Origin: Panagrolaimus kolymaensis
Lineage: Eukaryota; Nematoda; Chromadorea; Rhabditida; Panagrolaimidae
Length of the DNA stretch: 64,000 nt
Direction of reading: 5' to 3'
Assembly (NCBI GenBank): GCA_028622995.1
Contig: JAJQJQ010000011.1
Span: 1,488,001-1,552,000, forward strand
Shown here: one piece after another, positions 1 through 13,618 of the stretch
Position numbering within the stretch: the first letter of the stretch is position 1
How the letters are laid out: each line of letters opens with the position of its first letter
Made by a program: the position numbers and the translations under genes
The notes under the pieces: model-generated
What the model was told of the DNA's origin: nothing
The model's database searches: none
The model's input: the letters and a program-made list of their open reading frames with translations, nothing else

Positions 1-4
1 TTAG

Positions 5-3000
5 TTATCAATGTGTTATGACCTTCATTATTTAATACCCGATCCAAGAATTTATACCATTGAAGTTTGTACTCCAATGATTCAATGCAAAGAATTTTAT
101 GGAAATATTTTTGAGGATAATGTCGCCATTCCACCACATATGTTTGAAGTCATTGATAATAGAAATGAACGGGAAAGTATTGCACAAGGACCAAGTTATG
201 TTAAAAAGACAAGTGTTAAAGATCGAGTTGTTGAACTTCTTGATTTACAAAAAGCTGAAAAACAAGAATATATCATTAAAAATGGAATTGTGAGAGGTCA
301 ACAACAACAACACCAATATCAACACCAGCAACAACAAATGCAACAACGGCAAGATTATATGCATCATCCTCAACAGCCATCATCTCGAAATGCCATGTTT
401 GCTTCTTCAAGGCAGCATAGTTTTATGAGTAATTCTCCTCAAATGAATGGAATGAATCCCATGTTTAATAGTAGCATTCCACAAACTCCATCACCAATGT
501 CAACGCCACGTTATATGCAACCTAATTCAAACACTTTAACTGTGTGTGGATCAAATACGGGAGGATCAGTTCAAATGATTGATAATGGAGGAATAGGAAT
601 GAATAATTTCCCGCCCATGGGACCGCCATTGACTTCAACACCAAATTCAATGATGACACCAATGAGTAATTATGGAACTTCACCACAGATGAATAAAGGA
701 ATTATGCCTCCTCCTCCACCATATAATGCTTTAATGCCAAATGGATATGCAAATAATCAACAAAATCAAATGTTGCATCCTCCAAATAATAATCTTTTAA
801 TGAATCCATTTGAACCCATTTCAACTCAAAATGAAACTTCAGGACAACAAATGTTTGAAAAAATTCAAAAAATTAATGGATTTTTTATTGTTGCATTATT
901 GAGAGATTCATCCTTTGATATTCATTATGATGCTTTGTATGATTCATGCCCATTATGTTCTTGCACTGAAAGCATTCGAACAAATGAATATGGAATTTAT
1001 ATTAGAGTACCCGCGGATGTTATGGTCGCTGATCAAGTTCAATATCAAGCAAATGAAAATGAAACATCCTATCCAAGTCAAAATCGATTTAGCGCATTTT
1101 TTATGAAACAAGGAGTTGAATGTTTTTGCGCTTTTAGTGCTGTAAGGCATCGATATCTTTGTGAAGCTAATAGTAATCTCTTCGGTGATGATATTCGTGA
1201 AGCAACAGGCGCAGCTGTAATTGTTGAAACTGAAAAGCCAGAATTGCGATGGTTTAATCCATTAAAATCAAATGATTGGAAATTTATTGATGTTTTTCGA
1301 TGGTATTTACTTGGACATGATTTATCTGCATACATTCGAAGTGGATATTATATTGGTGAATGTCCCTCAATAAATGGAATAGAAGATTTTGATCGACTTG
1401 TTTCACCCAAAAAAGAATACATTGTTAATGGAATTGATCAAGGTGAACTTGATTTTATTGTTTCATCTGTGATAGATGCATCTCTAATAAACCCCTCTCT
1501 TTTAAATGAAAGGAGTTCACGGTCAAGTCGAGGTGAATTAACTTCGCTAATTCATCCATGGGCTGTTCAATTGGCAGAAAAAACTCCACCACCAAATGAA
1601 TTGGAATATGCTGGATTTATGACAAAGGTTGTAAATATCCTTGAAGAGACCGCTCAAAGAGTTCGCGCTGGAGTTACATCTGCTAATAATATCGTTGAAG
1701 GTCCACTAACATGGAAAGCATTACATCGAAAAGCAACAAAAATGTATAAAATTCAAGTGGCTGAAAATGAAGAGGACACATCTCACAATCCTGAACCAAT
1801 TCCAAATATTGTTGTGGGATCAGAAAAAGATTTAATTCTCACAACTCCAACTTCAATTTGGGCGTGGGATCGAGTTGGACTTGCGCCATATTCATGGCCA
1901 AAAAATATTCTTTATTTAGCTATCATTCCTGAACATTCTTTAAATACAGAAAAAACAAAAACATATTCTGAAAATTCATTAATCACTGAAAAATGCAGAA
2001 TATTTTTGGAAGATCTTTCAAATGTTTATGAAAAGAATCGGCTTGGTCGACATTTGCCTTTGCCACCAAAAGGGAAAGATACAAGTTTGGCTTTGAATAA
2101 TGGATTAATAAAAATCCCGCTACAAAATTTCAATAACTCCAATGATCAAAAATCTTTGGTTCAAAAACTTGATTATTTTGTAAATCAATACTTACAAATA
2201 ATAGCAAGAATTTTTGGTGAAATTGAATGCTTTGATAAACGAACATTTTTGGAAGCTGTATATCGAGATTTTTATGCGGACCATCATTCATCAGCTGTTC
2301 CAACAGATGCCACAGCTATGCCTCCTCCACCACCACAAGCTACTACATTAAATGCTACTTCATCTCCAATGCCACCAAATGATCCACCATTTGATTCACC
2401 CATGTTTAACCATCATCAACAGCAATCACAAAGTAATAATTCACCTTTGCCAAATATGGGAATGTTTGATAGCAATAATATTAATCCAAGAACACCCGAT
2501 CAAAGCTCAAATTCAGTTAGCGCTTCTTATTCAGATGATCCAATGGCACCTATTTCAATCTCAAATGGCGTGGATGAGTTAATGATGAACGATGAAGATA
2601 CTCTCTCATTGCCTCATGTTCTCGTTATTTATATTGTAAATCCATTCTTTTTTGGATCAGCCAATGCTCAAGAATATTTTTCGAAATTAGTCACGGTGAA
2701 ATTACTCAAATCTTTTAATAATATTCTTTCAACTTTAAATCTTTCTGAAAAGCCTCGAGTTCAAGTTGAACTTATTGATATTCGAACAATTTTTGATTAT
2801 GCTTCATTTTCAAATGACCCCCTTCAAGAATATTTTCATCCTCTTAATCAATCAACGGTTAACGATCCATTGGCTTCGATTAATGCATTAAGGAAGCTTG
2901 CATTTACAGTTTATTCTCAACCTCGTCAACTTCATGTTGAATGCATGAGAGATGTTCTTTCAAAATCCATGACTCGGTTTGGTCCATTTTCACAAGCCAC

Positions 3001-4352
3001 GGATATTTTGGATAATCTAACTCAATCTCCTTCATCAACATATCGAATTCCAACGGCTCCATTTATTTTGGCACCAAAAACATCGAATTATGAAATAAAT
3101 AATGGAAAATTAAAACTTAAAAATCCAGATGAGAAAGTTCTTTTTGTTACTTATTGCCTTGTCAAAGATGATTTTCTAATTGTATCTGTCACTGATGATA
3201 GAGGAGAATTAAATGATACAAAAGTTATTTCAATTTCACGTCGAACTACAACAAAAAATACTCCTCCATCAAAAACTCCACCATCGGGAGTTTCCCTCGT
3301 CGTTGATGCCATTCAAAGACTTTGGGCTTACATTCAAGGTGTAATGTCTTTGGATACAAAAAATTGGAGATTAGTTATTGGAAGGTTTGGAAAAATTGGT
3401 CATGGAGAGTTTAAAGCATGGAGCACAATACTTTCAAAGAAAAATTTGCAATCTTATAATTCGATGTTAAAAGGAAAGGATAAGGAACTTCAAACACCCG
3501 TGACAGATAAAGCTTCAATTTTAACTAATTCAACTTCGTGTAAAACATGCGCCCTCAATCCAGGATTTCTTGAAACTCCAGCTTTAATTGCAGCTTGTTT
3601 AATCAGTACGGAAGCGGATGTTTATTTCAAGGTTTTTATCGAATTATTAGTTGATCCAAAAATTAAAGGCAGCAAAATATTGCCAAACGATTATTCAATA
3701 ACTCATATTATGGTGTTCCCAACTAGTCCTACCATATCTGTAAGTCTTTCAAATTTTATAATCGAACTCAAAACAACCTCGTTATCATTTAGAATGACCC
3801 AGATGCTGGAATGATTGAAGATAAAGAAGACGACTTTTTCTTCAATGCTGGTGGAGATGTTAATGACACACTGGATGTGGAAGTCGATATTGATATGAAT
3901 GAATTGGGTGAATTTACTTCGGCAACTTCGACAATTCCCAATCAACCCATAGCTATGGGATTTTTGATTTCTACTGCCCCTGCTTTAGACGTTCCCGATT
4001 GGTTTTGGTCTCAATGCCCAAATGCTAAAAATGAAACTCCAGTACATTTGAGATCAGCTTTACATATTTCGGTTCCACACGTTCAACAAAGTGATGAAAT
4101 GATGTTAGCTATGACTGAAAATCATCCATTGGAATCAAACAAAACTGAAGAAGTTTTAACGTAAGCTTTCAAAATGCATCATCTCAAGAATGATAAACGT
4201 AAATTTGCATTTTTAGATACATTTTACAAACATACAATGAACTTTCATGGTTAAATGTTGATATTATTACCGGTCAAAGAAAATCCTGTTTACCTATTCA
4301 CATACAAAAACTTTTGATTCTTTATAATAGTATGAACACAACATTTTACTAA
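5..4352 (+). CDS. let-19: Mediator complex subunit 13 (MED13), 3' part only
   Basis: MED13 belongs to the CDK8 kinase module that binds core Mediator in the nucleus and blocks its contact with RNA polymerase II. The window opens in an intron acceptor (TTAG at 1-4), so the N-terminal half is missing. Three exons are seen: 5-3739, 3793-4160 and 4217-4352, both joins in frame, giving 1412 visible residues. The sequence has a Gln/Met/Pro-rich low-complexity stretch (about 300-860), long conserved blocks that include HPWAVQLAEKTPP, and a C-terminal MedPIWI-type region that ends with the family signature YNELSWL...RKSCLPIH spread over the last exon. A TAA read straight after EEVLT at 4162 is intronic; splicing at 4160 restores the conserved C-terminus. 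Identification is strong from length and C-terminal motif. The next gene is convergent. Confidence 0.93.
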
Positions 4353-4730
4353 AACAAAAATTATATCTCATGCTTTTTCTTTAAGTTATTTTTTAATATT
4401 TTTAAATTTCACGGGTTTAAAGTTTTTTATATTTGATTCGACTTTTATTGTGTTTTTTTCTACTTTGTTACCGTTTATGCACAACTTTTTATGAATGTTT
4501 GTAGTATTTATTTTTGTTTTAATCAAAAAAAAGGGTAAAATTCAAAAACAAACATTTATTATGATTCATTGCGATATTGATATAAATAAACAAAAATTAT
4601 ACAATCTTTAATAAAGGCAAACTTAACAATGGCACGTAAAGATATGAAAGAAACAAAGAGTAATAACTTGAACAAAAACAAAATATTCATAAATCATTTT
4701 GGGATCAGTAACATATGACATGATGATGAT
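4353..4730. other. convergent intergenic region
   Basis: AT-rich 3' flanks of two convergent genes. The TTTATT at 4555-4560 is a minus-strand AATAAA, about 170 bases past the stop of the WD40 gene. No other signal seen. Confidence 0.5.
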
Positions 4731-5937
4731 TTACAATGGTTTCCAAAATTTCAAAGTATTATCAGCTCCAGCGGTAGCAAATCCAGTCTTATCAGGTGAG
4801 ATAGCCTAGAAAAATAAGTTACGGTGAGATTATTTCTGATTCAAATTGCAAAAACACTTACCATAAAAAGTACTCGACCTACGTGTCCTTCAAATCTTTG
4901 AACAATTTTAGAATTTTCAAGTGACCACATATCAATAGTATTCATATTGGACGTATCATATTCTGAGTATTTTCTTGAACCATAAGTTGTAATAATTTTA
5001 TCGTCGCTTATCCATGCGAGATTGGTAATTTGTTTTTCCACAACAATTTCCAATTGAACATTACCAGTTGATAACTCCCAAACAAGAATTCGACCATCTC
5101 GACAGCCACCACCCGTAGCAATAATGTTATTACAGTGAGGAGGAAAATCCATTGCTTTAACAGCAGAATTGTGATTTTTATATTGAGCAGAAGGTTCGTG
5201 TCTCAAAGGATTTTCAATATCCCATATTTTCACAGCATCATCATTCCCACCGCTGACAAGTTTAGCATCTTTAGGAGAATATTTCAAGCAACAGACCTAA
5301 AAAATAATATTTATTAGATGTAAAAGAATATATATGAAAGAAGAGATATTATCGTTTAAACTAACCTCAGCTGTATGATATCCAATAAGACAGTTTGTTT
5401 TATCTTTCATTTCATGAGCATAAATACTTCGATCCAAGGAACCCGTAAAAAGCAAGTTTTCGAACCAAGAAATACATCCAATACGTAATGATTGATTTTT
5501 CGATTCATAGAACAGTTTACCAGTTTCAACATCATAAACTTGGACGCTTCCATTGTTACTACCCATAGCAAGAAGGCTTCCATCATTTGAAAATTTTATT
5601 GAAGTAATCTTTGAAGAAGATGGAATATAAGTTTTTGAAGAAACATCATTAGGGTTAACCATAACTACGTCATTTTCATCAACTATTGCGACCACATTTT
5701 GAGCTGACCAATCGAGAGGGTTTTGATAAAAATCATCAGCGATATGAGAGAATTCAATTTGCAAAATTGGAGGATTTACAGGAGTATCAATAGTTCCAAG
5801 ATTTTGAAATGAAGAAGTTAAAGCATCCTGAAAGTTTATCATTAGAAGTTTTAAAAAAAGATGGATAACAAACTTACCAAACCGAGATCAGCATTTTCAA
5901 GTGCTTCATCATCATCGTCATCGGAGGAGAAAAACAT
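4731..5937 (-). CDS. Cdc20/Cdh1 (Fizzy)-like WD40 protein lacking C-box and IR tail
   Basis: Four exons (5937-5878, 5827-5366, 5296-4862, 4805-4731) join in phase 0 to a 343-residue protein. It starts with an acidic leader (MFFSSDDDDDEALENA), then about seven WD repeats. Fizzy-family hallmarks are DDFYQNPLDWS at the propeller entry, NNIIATGGGCRDGRILVWE and HVGRVLFMAISPD near the end. Family members activate the APC/C ubiquitin ligase through an N-terminal C-box (DRYIPxR) and a C-terminal Ile-Arg. Here neither is visible: the leader is about 20 residues before exon 2, and the protein ends TLKFWKPL. It may be a degenerate paralogue, a substrate-binding decoy, or have an unseen upstream exon; no clear coding exon appears upstream. 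The canonical paralogue lies 7.7 kb away. A minus-strand poly(A) signal is at 4555-4560. Confidence 0.82.
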
Positions 5938-6784
5938 TGCTTTAGATATTCAACAATTAACCAAAATTAAAGCAGCCGTTTATTAAGCAATATGCTAAAA
6001 AGTATGGAATATTAATATATCTTATTGTAATTTCACGCATTGTAATCAATATAATATTTCACTCCAAGATGGGCTATGAACGACGTACAACAAAAAGGAA
6101 AAAGTAAATAACAATAAATAAGAATAAAAGCGTTGAACATCTTCAAAACCTAATAAAATAAAATAAAGAATGCTTGAAAAATTCAAAGTGCATAGTCGGT
6201 TCCAAAAAATTTGTCACATGAAAATTCAACCAACAAAATGAATGTTGTCTAACGAAACCATGCGCTTTTGAAGGTGGTTAAAAGTTGTTCGTTGTTTTTG
6301 AATCGATTAAAATGGAATAATAAGTGAGTAATAAAAAAAGCTTTACTAAAAGTAAAAAATAGTGAAAGCACGAATGATTAAAAAAGTTGAAGAAAATTAT
6401 TTTTACAAGAGTTTGAATCAAAAATAAAGCGGCATAGAGAACGGTTCGTTTTGAGATTTTTTACGGTATATGGTATTATAACCTTTTTTGAATAATTTCC
6501 TTATCCTTCTGAATTTTTTTCACCACATTTTTATTATCTAATACTAAATGTTTTACATAAGAACTTTTAAGCACGCATATGACCTTTTAGTTTAAAACAT
6601 AGAAAAAAGAAAGATCAATTTTTGATTGAGATGCTTTATCACTTCAATGACACCATCTTTCAATCATTTTTTTCTTTACAAAATTGTTGGAGAGGGTATT
6701 TTAAAAATAATTAAAATTTATTTGTTTATAGAAAAAAATATAAAATTACAAAAATAAATGTTTCTTGAAAGCAATCATATTTTT
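5938..6784. other. intergenic region, no gene seen
   Basis: Upstream of the WD40 gene and downstream of the guanylate cyclase. AT-rich with A and T runs. TTTATT at 6717-6722 is a minus-strand AATAAA about 63 bases past the cyclase stop. Nothing else recognised. Confidence 0.5.
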
Positions 6785-9700
6785 TTATAATCTTTGAAGA
6801 CTTTGTTGGTTATCTCCTCTTCGATCCAAAAAGTAAGTGGTACATGCTCCTTTCCCCTAAAAATCAATACATTATTGCAATCTGTTTTGTAAAAAAAGAA
6901 AAACGAAGTTTACTTTGATTTCAACAGTTCCACGTAATTCGGTTGTAAATTCAGGATAATGTTCATTGAGATTAACTTTGAAAGGTTCAGAAATTTGTAC
7001 TTTTTCTGGAACGCCAGTGGATTCCATTCGTGATGCCATATTTACTGTATCACCAAAAAGACAATATCGAGGTGCTGTAAGGCCAACAACACCAGCGGCA
7101 ACCGGTCCTATAGACAAAAAAAAGTTATTATTTAATAGGGAAAGCGATACGGTTGCCATACCTGTATGAAGTCCCAATCGAATTCTAATTTTATCATTTT
7201 TCTTATGAGGTACTCGAAATTCATCCAAAAATTTCATCATTTCTAATGCGACATCACTTAAATGCATTAAATGGCGGATTCCATTTTCAATGGGAATTCC
7301 TGATACAACCATGTATGCATCACCTATTAACATTATTTTATTATTTTATTTTTCAAAAATTTTGAAAAAAAAATTACCAATAGTTTCAACTTTATAAGCT
7401 TCATGTCGATTGATGACATCATCAAAGCCTGTGTAAACTGCATTCAACATTGTTACAACTTCGATGGGACTGGCAGATGAGCAAATTGTTGTGAAACCAA
7501 CGATGTCACTGAACATAACAGAAGCATGTTTGAAAGTTTTGGGTGGAATTGGGCGGCCAAGTTTTAGTTCACTTGCAACATAAGCTGGGAGTAATTGAGA
7601 TAGAAGTTTATCAGCTCGTTTATTAGCTTCTTCCAACATTCCTGTTCTTTCTTGAACAAGCTTTTCAAGATTATTAGCGTACTAAAAATTTTAAACTAAG
7701 AGAATGAAATTAAAAGATGGATAATTTTTTTTGTTTTGCCACCAAAATGGAATTTTTAACAATTCTTTGATAACATTTTTTTGTTTTTGAATATTTTACC
7801 TGTTCCATCATTCTCATCATTTGATCAACCAATGAACCTATAAAACAACGATACAATAAACGCAACTTTTTTGTTGTTGTTAAAAATGCAAACCTTTAAC
7901 TTGAAGATATCTTTCAGTATTCAATCTAACCCTTCGAATACTTGGTCGTGCTTCAGGATTCACTGACCAACAATCTTGAAATAATGAAAGTAAATCGGGA
8001 TTGATTTTACTTTTATCTTGAACAGCAGGTCGATAAGCTTTTGAACCGGTACTAATTCCACTAATGATATCTAAAAGTTTATTTGTTTATTTTTTCCATA
8101 TTTTTTATATTGCAAACCTTCGTTTGAAATGGAATCAGGGAATGGTAAACTTCGACAAAGGATTTCATACATGACCATTCCAAATGAGTAAATATCACCC
8201 GCTTGTCGACGAGCTTGAGTTTGTTTAACCCATGTTTGATCAGTATTTCGTCGACGATTGAGATCTCGATTTTTAATCATTTCTGGTGCCTGATACAACA
8301 CGCTTGTAGCTTGAGTCGCACCAGATTGATCTTCACCATCTTTTAATGTTTCGTTTGAGATCGTTCCTTGTTTTGTCCATTTTTCAAGTGTAGTTGATAC
8401 TCCATAATCCGTGAGCTTTACCATCCAATTACGGTCGATCAAGCAAGACCATGTTGTTAAACTTCCATGAAAGCCTATTCCAGAATTATGTAAATAATCC
8501 AATCCTACAGTAATATCTCGAATAAAAGCTGCATGAAATTTTGCATCGAGATTCACATCATCATTATAAATAATATCTTGTACAGTTCCTCGTGAACAAA
8601 ATTTCCACAAAAGTACAATTTCATCTTTTTCATTAAATGCCATACCCAAAAATGGATTAAGATTATCATGGACTGCACCTTTTACCTATAAAATTGAAAG
8701 GCTTAATGGTCGGAGTAAAAGAATGCAATTATTATAAAGGGTAAAGTATAGATAATCATGGGGACAATATAAATGTTGTTGAAATGTTATGATTAATGGT
8801 ATTTATGTTGAGTCAAACTACTAATCTTTAAGCTCTTGTTTTTGAACAAATTTGTATTTGTAATCAAATTATAATTTACCACAAAAAATAATTTTTTTCT
8901 AATACAAGAAAAATGTTATTTCTGCCTTTCCCTGGTAACTGCACTCAAATCATGCCTCTTTTGTATTCATTGTCAAAGAAAAGCTCATAATTGGGTTTAT
9001 ATCTTTGTATTTTAATAATACCTCTAAGGTATGTATTCATTTAAACCCTTTAACAAGTGGTTTACAAAATAATAAATTTTGGAAAGCTTCCATGAAAATG
9101 GAAGCAAATCTTATCTCTTTAATTAGTAAAATTCTTACCATACTCATAGTTTGCATATCTTCACGGCTAACTTTGATTGGTTTCTTTTGTGGATACATGT
9201 GAAATGATGCATGAGTGTTTGTTCCGATAATAGCATGATGCTTACTGAATTTTGACATATTCGATAATTTTGTTTTTGAACTTCCAATGGAAAGCATGGA
9301 TTTCATTTCTTCTTCGCTCACAACTCTCATATCATCACGGAAAATTCTCCATGGAGTTTTATCGAGGGCTTTGGTTTCACTAAAATTTATCAAAGTTAGA
9401 ACACTAATGCCATACACGAAGGGTTATTTTTACCAAATTCGATAAATAACAAAAGCTAAAATTCCAGCGAGAATAATTAAAAGGCATAAACTCCCGATAA
9501 CGATAATCAAAGTGTAATCGCATTTTTCATTACGAAAACCACATTTTGGTGTATCTTCAGGAAGGGCGCCATTGAGGGATGGCCAAAATCCTGATTGAAT
9601 GTCGACAACATTCAACTCAAAGCAACCAGATTTATTTTTAATTCCATCACAATTTCCAAGAGCATAGGGAGTCATTTCAACCACTTTTAAAACCGAATCA

Positions 9701-11520
9701 CGATTTGGTGATACAAAAAATGCTGCATAAATTCCAGCTCTTTCAGCGAGATCATCCATAATAACTGTACCACTAGCAATTCCAGATGAACTGAAGTTGG
9801 CTAAAAAAAATTTAATATTATTATACTGTAAAATTTTAATATTGGAATTACAATCTTTAGCATTTAGAACTATTTGAGATTGTGTGAGTCCTTTTATTAG
9901 GTTTTTTTGGACTTTTCATCCCAAATTATGTCCCTTTTGCTTTACCCTAATGAAGCGTACCACCGATTTTAAACGTACCAAACGTACCTGTATCAGTCAT
10001 ATTCGTGGAATTATCCTTCCATGTGGCAAGGCCTTAAAAATTTAACTAGGTTATTTCACAAATTACTGTAGCTTCAAAAACAAACTTACCAGGAAATATC
10101 ATTCGTCTCATTTTATTCCATAAAAATCTTCCATCTGTGACAATTTTAGGATTTCCTGTTTCATTCAAAGCCATTCTCGCTGCTAATGCATATAATTTAA
10201 GGGAATCATAAAGATGTAAGTATCCATAAATATTATTAATATTTAATTGATCCATGGATAAACCATTGGCTTCAACTCTTTGCCTAAATGGAATTAATAA
10301 TGATTCAATATTAAAACCATTAACATCATCAACAATAATTGTATTTGCAAAATGTTGTTTGATATTTGCAAGAATTTCTCCATTTCCTCCAATCCATGGA
10401 GAAGTTTCTTGAGCTTCGGATTGCAACCAGGGAAAAATATAAACAAATTCATTTGTATTTAAACCATGAGTGTAAACAGCTTGCATAAATTCTTTTGAAA
10501 GTTGACGGGTTGAAGAAAATAAACAGATTATTACTGTAAAAAAAAAGAAGTGAAAACAAGTTAATATTTTTGTTTCTATTGTTTTTTATTTTTTAAATGT
10601 GGAATCCACAATCTCGAAAATTAATTTTTTTTGATTATTTCAAGAAAATTTTTAAAAAACATGGCTTCTTTTTTTAGTTAAACTTCTTACTTCTTGCACT
10701 ATTTTTCATTTCATCAAGATATCCACTTGCAATAATACTCGCAGCATTAACGTTTTCTTCAAACATAATCTTTTTGACGATATTGATTCCACGATTATGA
10801 AAAATTTCTTCAAATGCAGTGGTTCGTTCAAATGCTAAAGCTCCAGTATTAGTTACAATAGCAACATCCCGCCATGAATAATGTTTAACGACAGCATAAA
10901 CAGCTAAAGCCAAAGCATTGGTGGTTCGAAGGGAAACTCGTGATAAAGTTTTGTAAAGGGTTTTATCGACGTAAACATTGCTTGAAGCCATATAACCAAT
11001 GATAGGAACATTCCAATATGCGGCCATTTTGGAAACAGCATCAAGTTCTTAAATTTCGTTTTCGGGATTATGATTTAAAGGCTAATGTAAGGTTTTTACC
11101 TGCGTTACAATAAGGCCCAATAAAAGCTTTAACATTTTGTTGATGATACATATCAGCTCCAACTGCCACACCTTCAAAACTTTCACCACATCCTGTTTGA
11201 GATATAACCCTAAAAGATACAGTATGGTTTACCTTTTTTATTTAAGTCTGATATCACTCAATGGGTTAAACTTAGAGTAATAATTTTCTACGTTAAGTTA
11301 TTTCATCGACTTACTCAATATCAAAATCATTATTTAAAATTCCATCAGTCCATAATTCTTGTCGACATATTTCAATAATTGCTTCAGCTTTAGGCATAAC
11401 ATTTTGTGCACCAATATGTCCAATTCGAACTTTAACACCATTTTCAACTGAAGAATCATTTTTGGCCCCATCGCTACACCAAATAATCAAAAATCCAATC
11501 AAAACTTTTATTACCCACAT
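6785..11520 (-). CDS. receptor-type guanylate cyclase (GCY family)
   Basis: Single-pass receptor that makes cGMP from GTP; nematode members act mostly in sensory neurons. Fourteen exons (11520-11315, 11209-11100, 11047-10691, 10533-10090, 10032-9988, 9800-9434, 9379-9139, 8685-8118, 8070-7894, 7837-7800, 7681-7378, 7323-7162, 7107-6914, 6856-6785) join without frame break into 1094 residues. Order: signal peptide (about 1-19), ANF-receptor-like ectodomain to about 480, membrane helix about 483-507, kinase-homology domain with HGS in place of HRD and DYG in place of DFG (so probably pseudokinase), coiled dimerisation segment, and catalytic domain. Metal-binding aspartates are in SDIVGF (about 910) and ETIGDAY (about 954). 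The guanine-selecting Glu (YKVETIG) and Cys ([10 protein letters not shown]) are present, so the cyclase looks active. It is not assigned to one gcy gene. It ends shortly after the catalytic domain. Confidence 0.93.
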
Positions 11521-13618
11521 TAGTTTGAGAGGAAGGTCACCTACTTTTTAGGTGAGAAGATGAATATAAAAAATGAAAGTATATAGTAGAATTTACTCGA
11601 CTTAAATGCTTCTCGATGATTGAAGGAGGAGAAAGGGAAAGAAGAATGAGGGGTTGTTAGTAATCTAGCCAAGAATGTTCATACACACTCCTGAAAAACG
11701 GTATTTCTTATAATCGTACACAAAGGATAAGCCTTTCATCTTTCTTCAAAAGAGTGGTGAGTCGCGTTACAAAACTTACAAAATCTCTCTTAATAACCTC
11801 AAAAAAAGCTTTTAAAATCGTTCAAACACCTTTTTCCACTTTGAATAATTAATAATAAAAAAATTTAGAGCAAGGGACATTCCAATATACTTAAGAGCTT
11901 TAAGAAGAAGAAAAAAATCCTTAAACATTTAATGTAAATACATACTTTATGATGGATGATACATGGCCCAAAACCAAAATTTGTTTCCATTTTATAATTA
12001 CTGTATTTATTGTATTTGTTGACTTTGTATGTAATTTATTTATTTTAGAAATTAGTATTCCTTATTGTCGAAAAAAAAGATAAATGCGACGTTTATTTGC
12101 CATTTTTTGGTATGCTTTTATTTTTCAATTTTGTACTATCAATCAGAAAGAAGATTCCATACTTTTAATTTGTATACTAAAATTTTTTTTTCGCACTTTT
12201 ATTCTGGGTTTCGATTTTTTTTATAAAAACCTTGAAGATAAAAAATAATACATCAATGGTTCGGGAGTTAATTAAATTTTAGAATGCTTTTTTCTTAGAA
12301 AACAAAAGTGAACTTTTTTATTTAAGAAAAAACTTATGAAAAATTTCACTAATTTGAATCAAGATCCCAAAGTAATAAAATCAGTTCTCCTTAAATGCGG
12401 ATTAATCCACTAAAAATGCTATTTCTGTCAAAGTTTTTTAATTAATTGATGTGTTTTTTGCCTGTCCTTTTGGATCTTTGATTGCTTCGTTATTTATTTT
12501 TAAAGAAAATCACTTTGTATAATTTGTTTACTTTTTTAGTTGCTTTTTAAATTTATATTTTGGATTATTTAATAGCTTTCACAATAAATCCTTCTTTTCT
12601 TTTCCCCAAAAAGCTGACTGTCTGAAAGCCATTAACAGCTTTGCTTTAAAAAAAATTCGAATGAGCAAAGTGTTTATTGCAATTTTTAAATGACGAGAGA
12701 ATGTCATTACTGTTTTATTTATTTTATTTACTCCGCTATTTTTTCATCAGGTGCAAAAGCTTTACAATTTCAACAAAGATCTTGTAGACTTTGAATAAAA
12801 AAAAAATACAAGAGTGGAGGTGGCGTGGCGGCTGTTGTGCTGGTACAAAACAAATTTTTGCCATCTTTGCTTTTTAGAATAATCTAATTTTCATAATTTT
12901 TTGTTTTCATAGTGCCGCATTTTATTTTTAGTTCTGATCTTTTTTTGTTATGTCTGTCTCGGCTCCCTCACCTTTATTTAACTTTCAAATTATAGTTTTG
13001 ACCTGTCATTTCAACTGAAAAGATTTTAAAAGATAGCAGTAGCATCAGCGGCAGCGGAGGCAACGGCATCGCACAACGTGCCTGCCATTCTCATAATCGA
13101 GAGACTTGACCTTGCCACTGGTACGACCATTTGCTTTTTTGACACAAAAGCTTGACAAACCTTCGTGAAGAAGAGGTAAATCGGAAGGTCACCCGAGAAT
13201 ATGTGTTCAACGTTGGAGTTATTGTAAAAATATTTTTTATTTTTTAAAAATTGTTTTCTCCAACAAAAAGCAAACAAAATTGGATAACAAAAAATTAACA
13301 AATTCTTTTTTTCAATGTTTTAAAAGAAAATCACAGCACAAAGAAAATGTTGAGGAAAGAAAAAAACTTTACAAGAATTTTGTTTTTTGACTGTAAAAAA
13401 TAAAATAAAAATGGCTGGCGATATTTTTTAGTTGTTGCATGAATAATAAAAAAGTAAAAGACTAGCGGCTACTTTGGAGCAGCTTCCAATGGACGCAGTT
13501 TAAAAAAAATTACAAATAAAATATGTGTTTTAAGAAAAAAAAATTATCGCCGAAAGACGAAAAGGTAGAAGAAAATTGAAAGAAAAAAATTATAAGAATT
13601 TCAAAATTTGTTTGTTGT
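11521..13618. other. 2.1 kb intergenic region, putative gcy promoter
   Basis: Upstream of the cyclase and downstream of fzr-1. AT-rich, with a GC-richer patch at about 12815-12845 and 13035-13130 (GCAGCGGAGGCAACGGC). Short open frames here have no recognisable protein character. No promoter element can be assigned. Confidence 0.4.

Noticed and set aside
13026..13301. 91-codon frame (-) in the gcy-fzr-1 spacer
   Set aside because: Composition is random, no family motif, no supporting splice or promoter signal.
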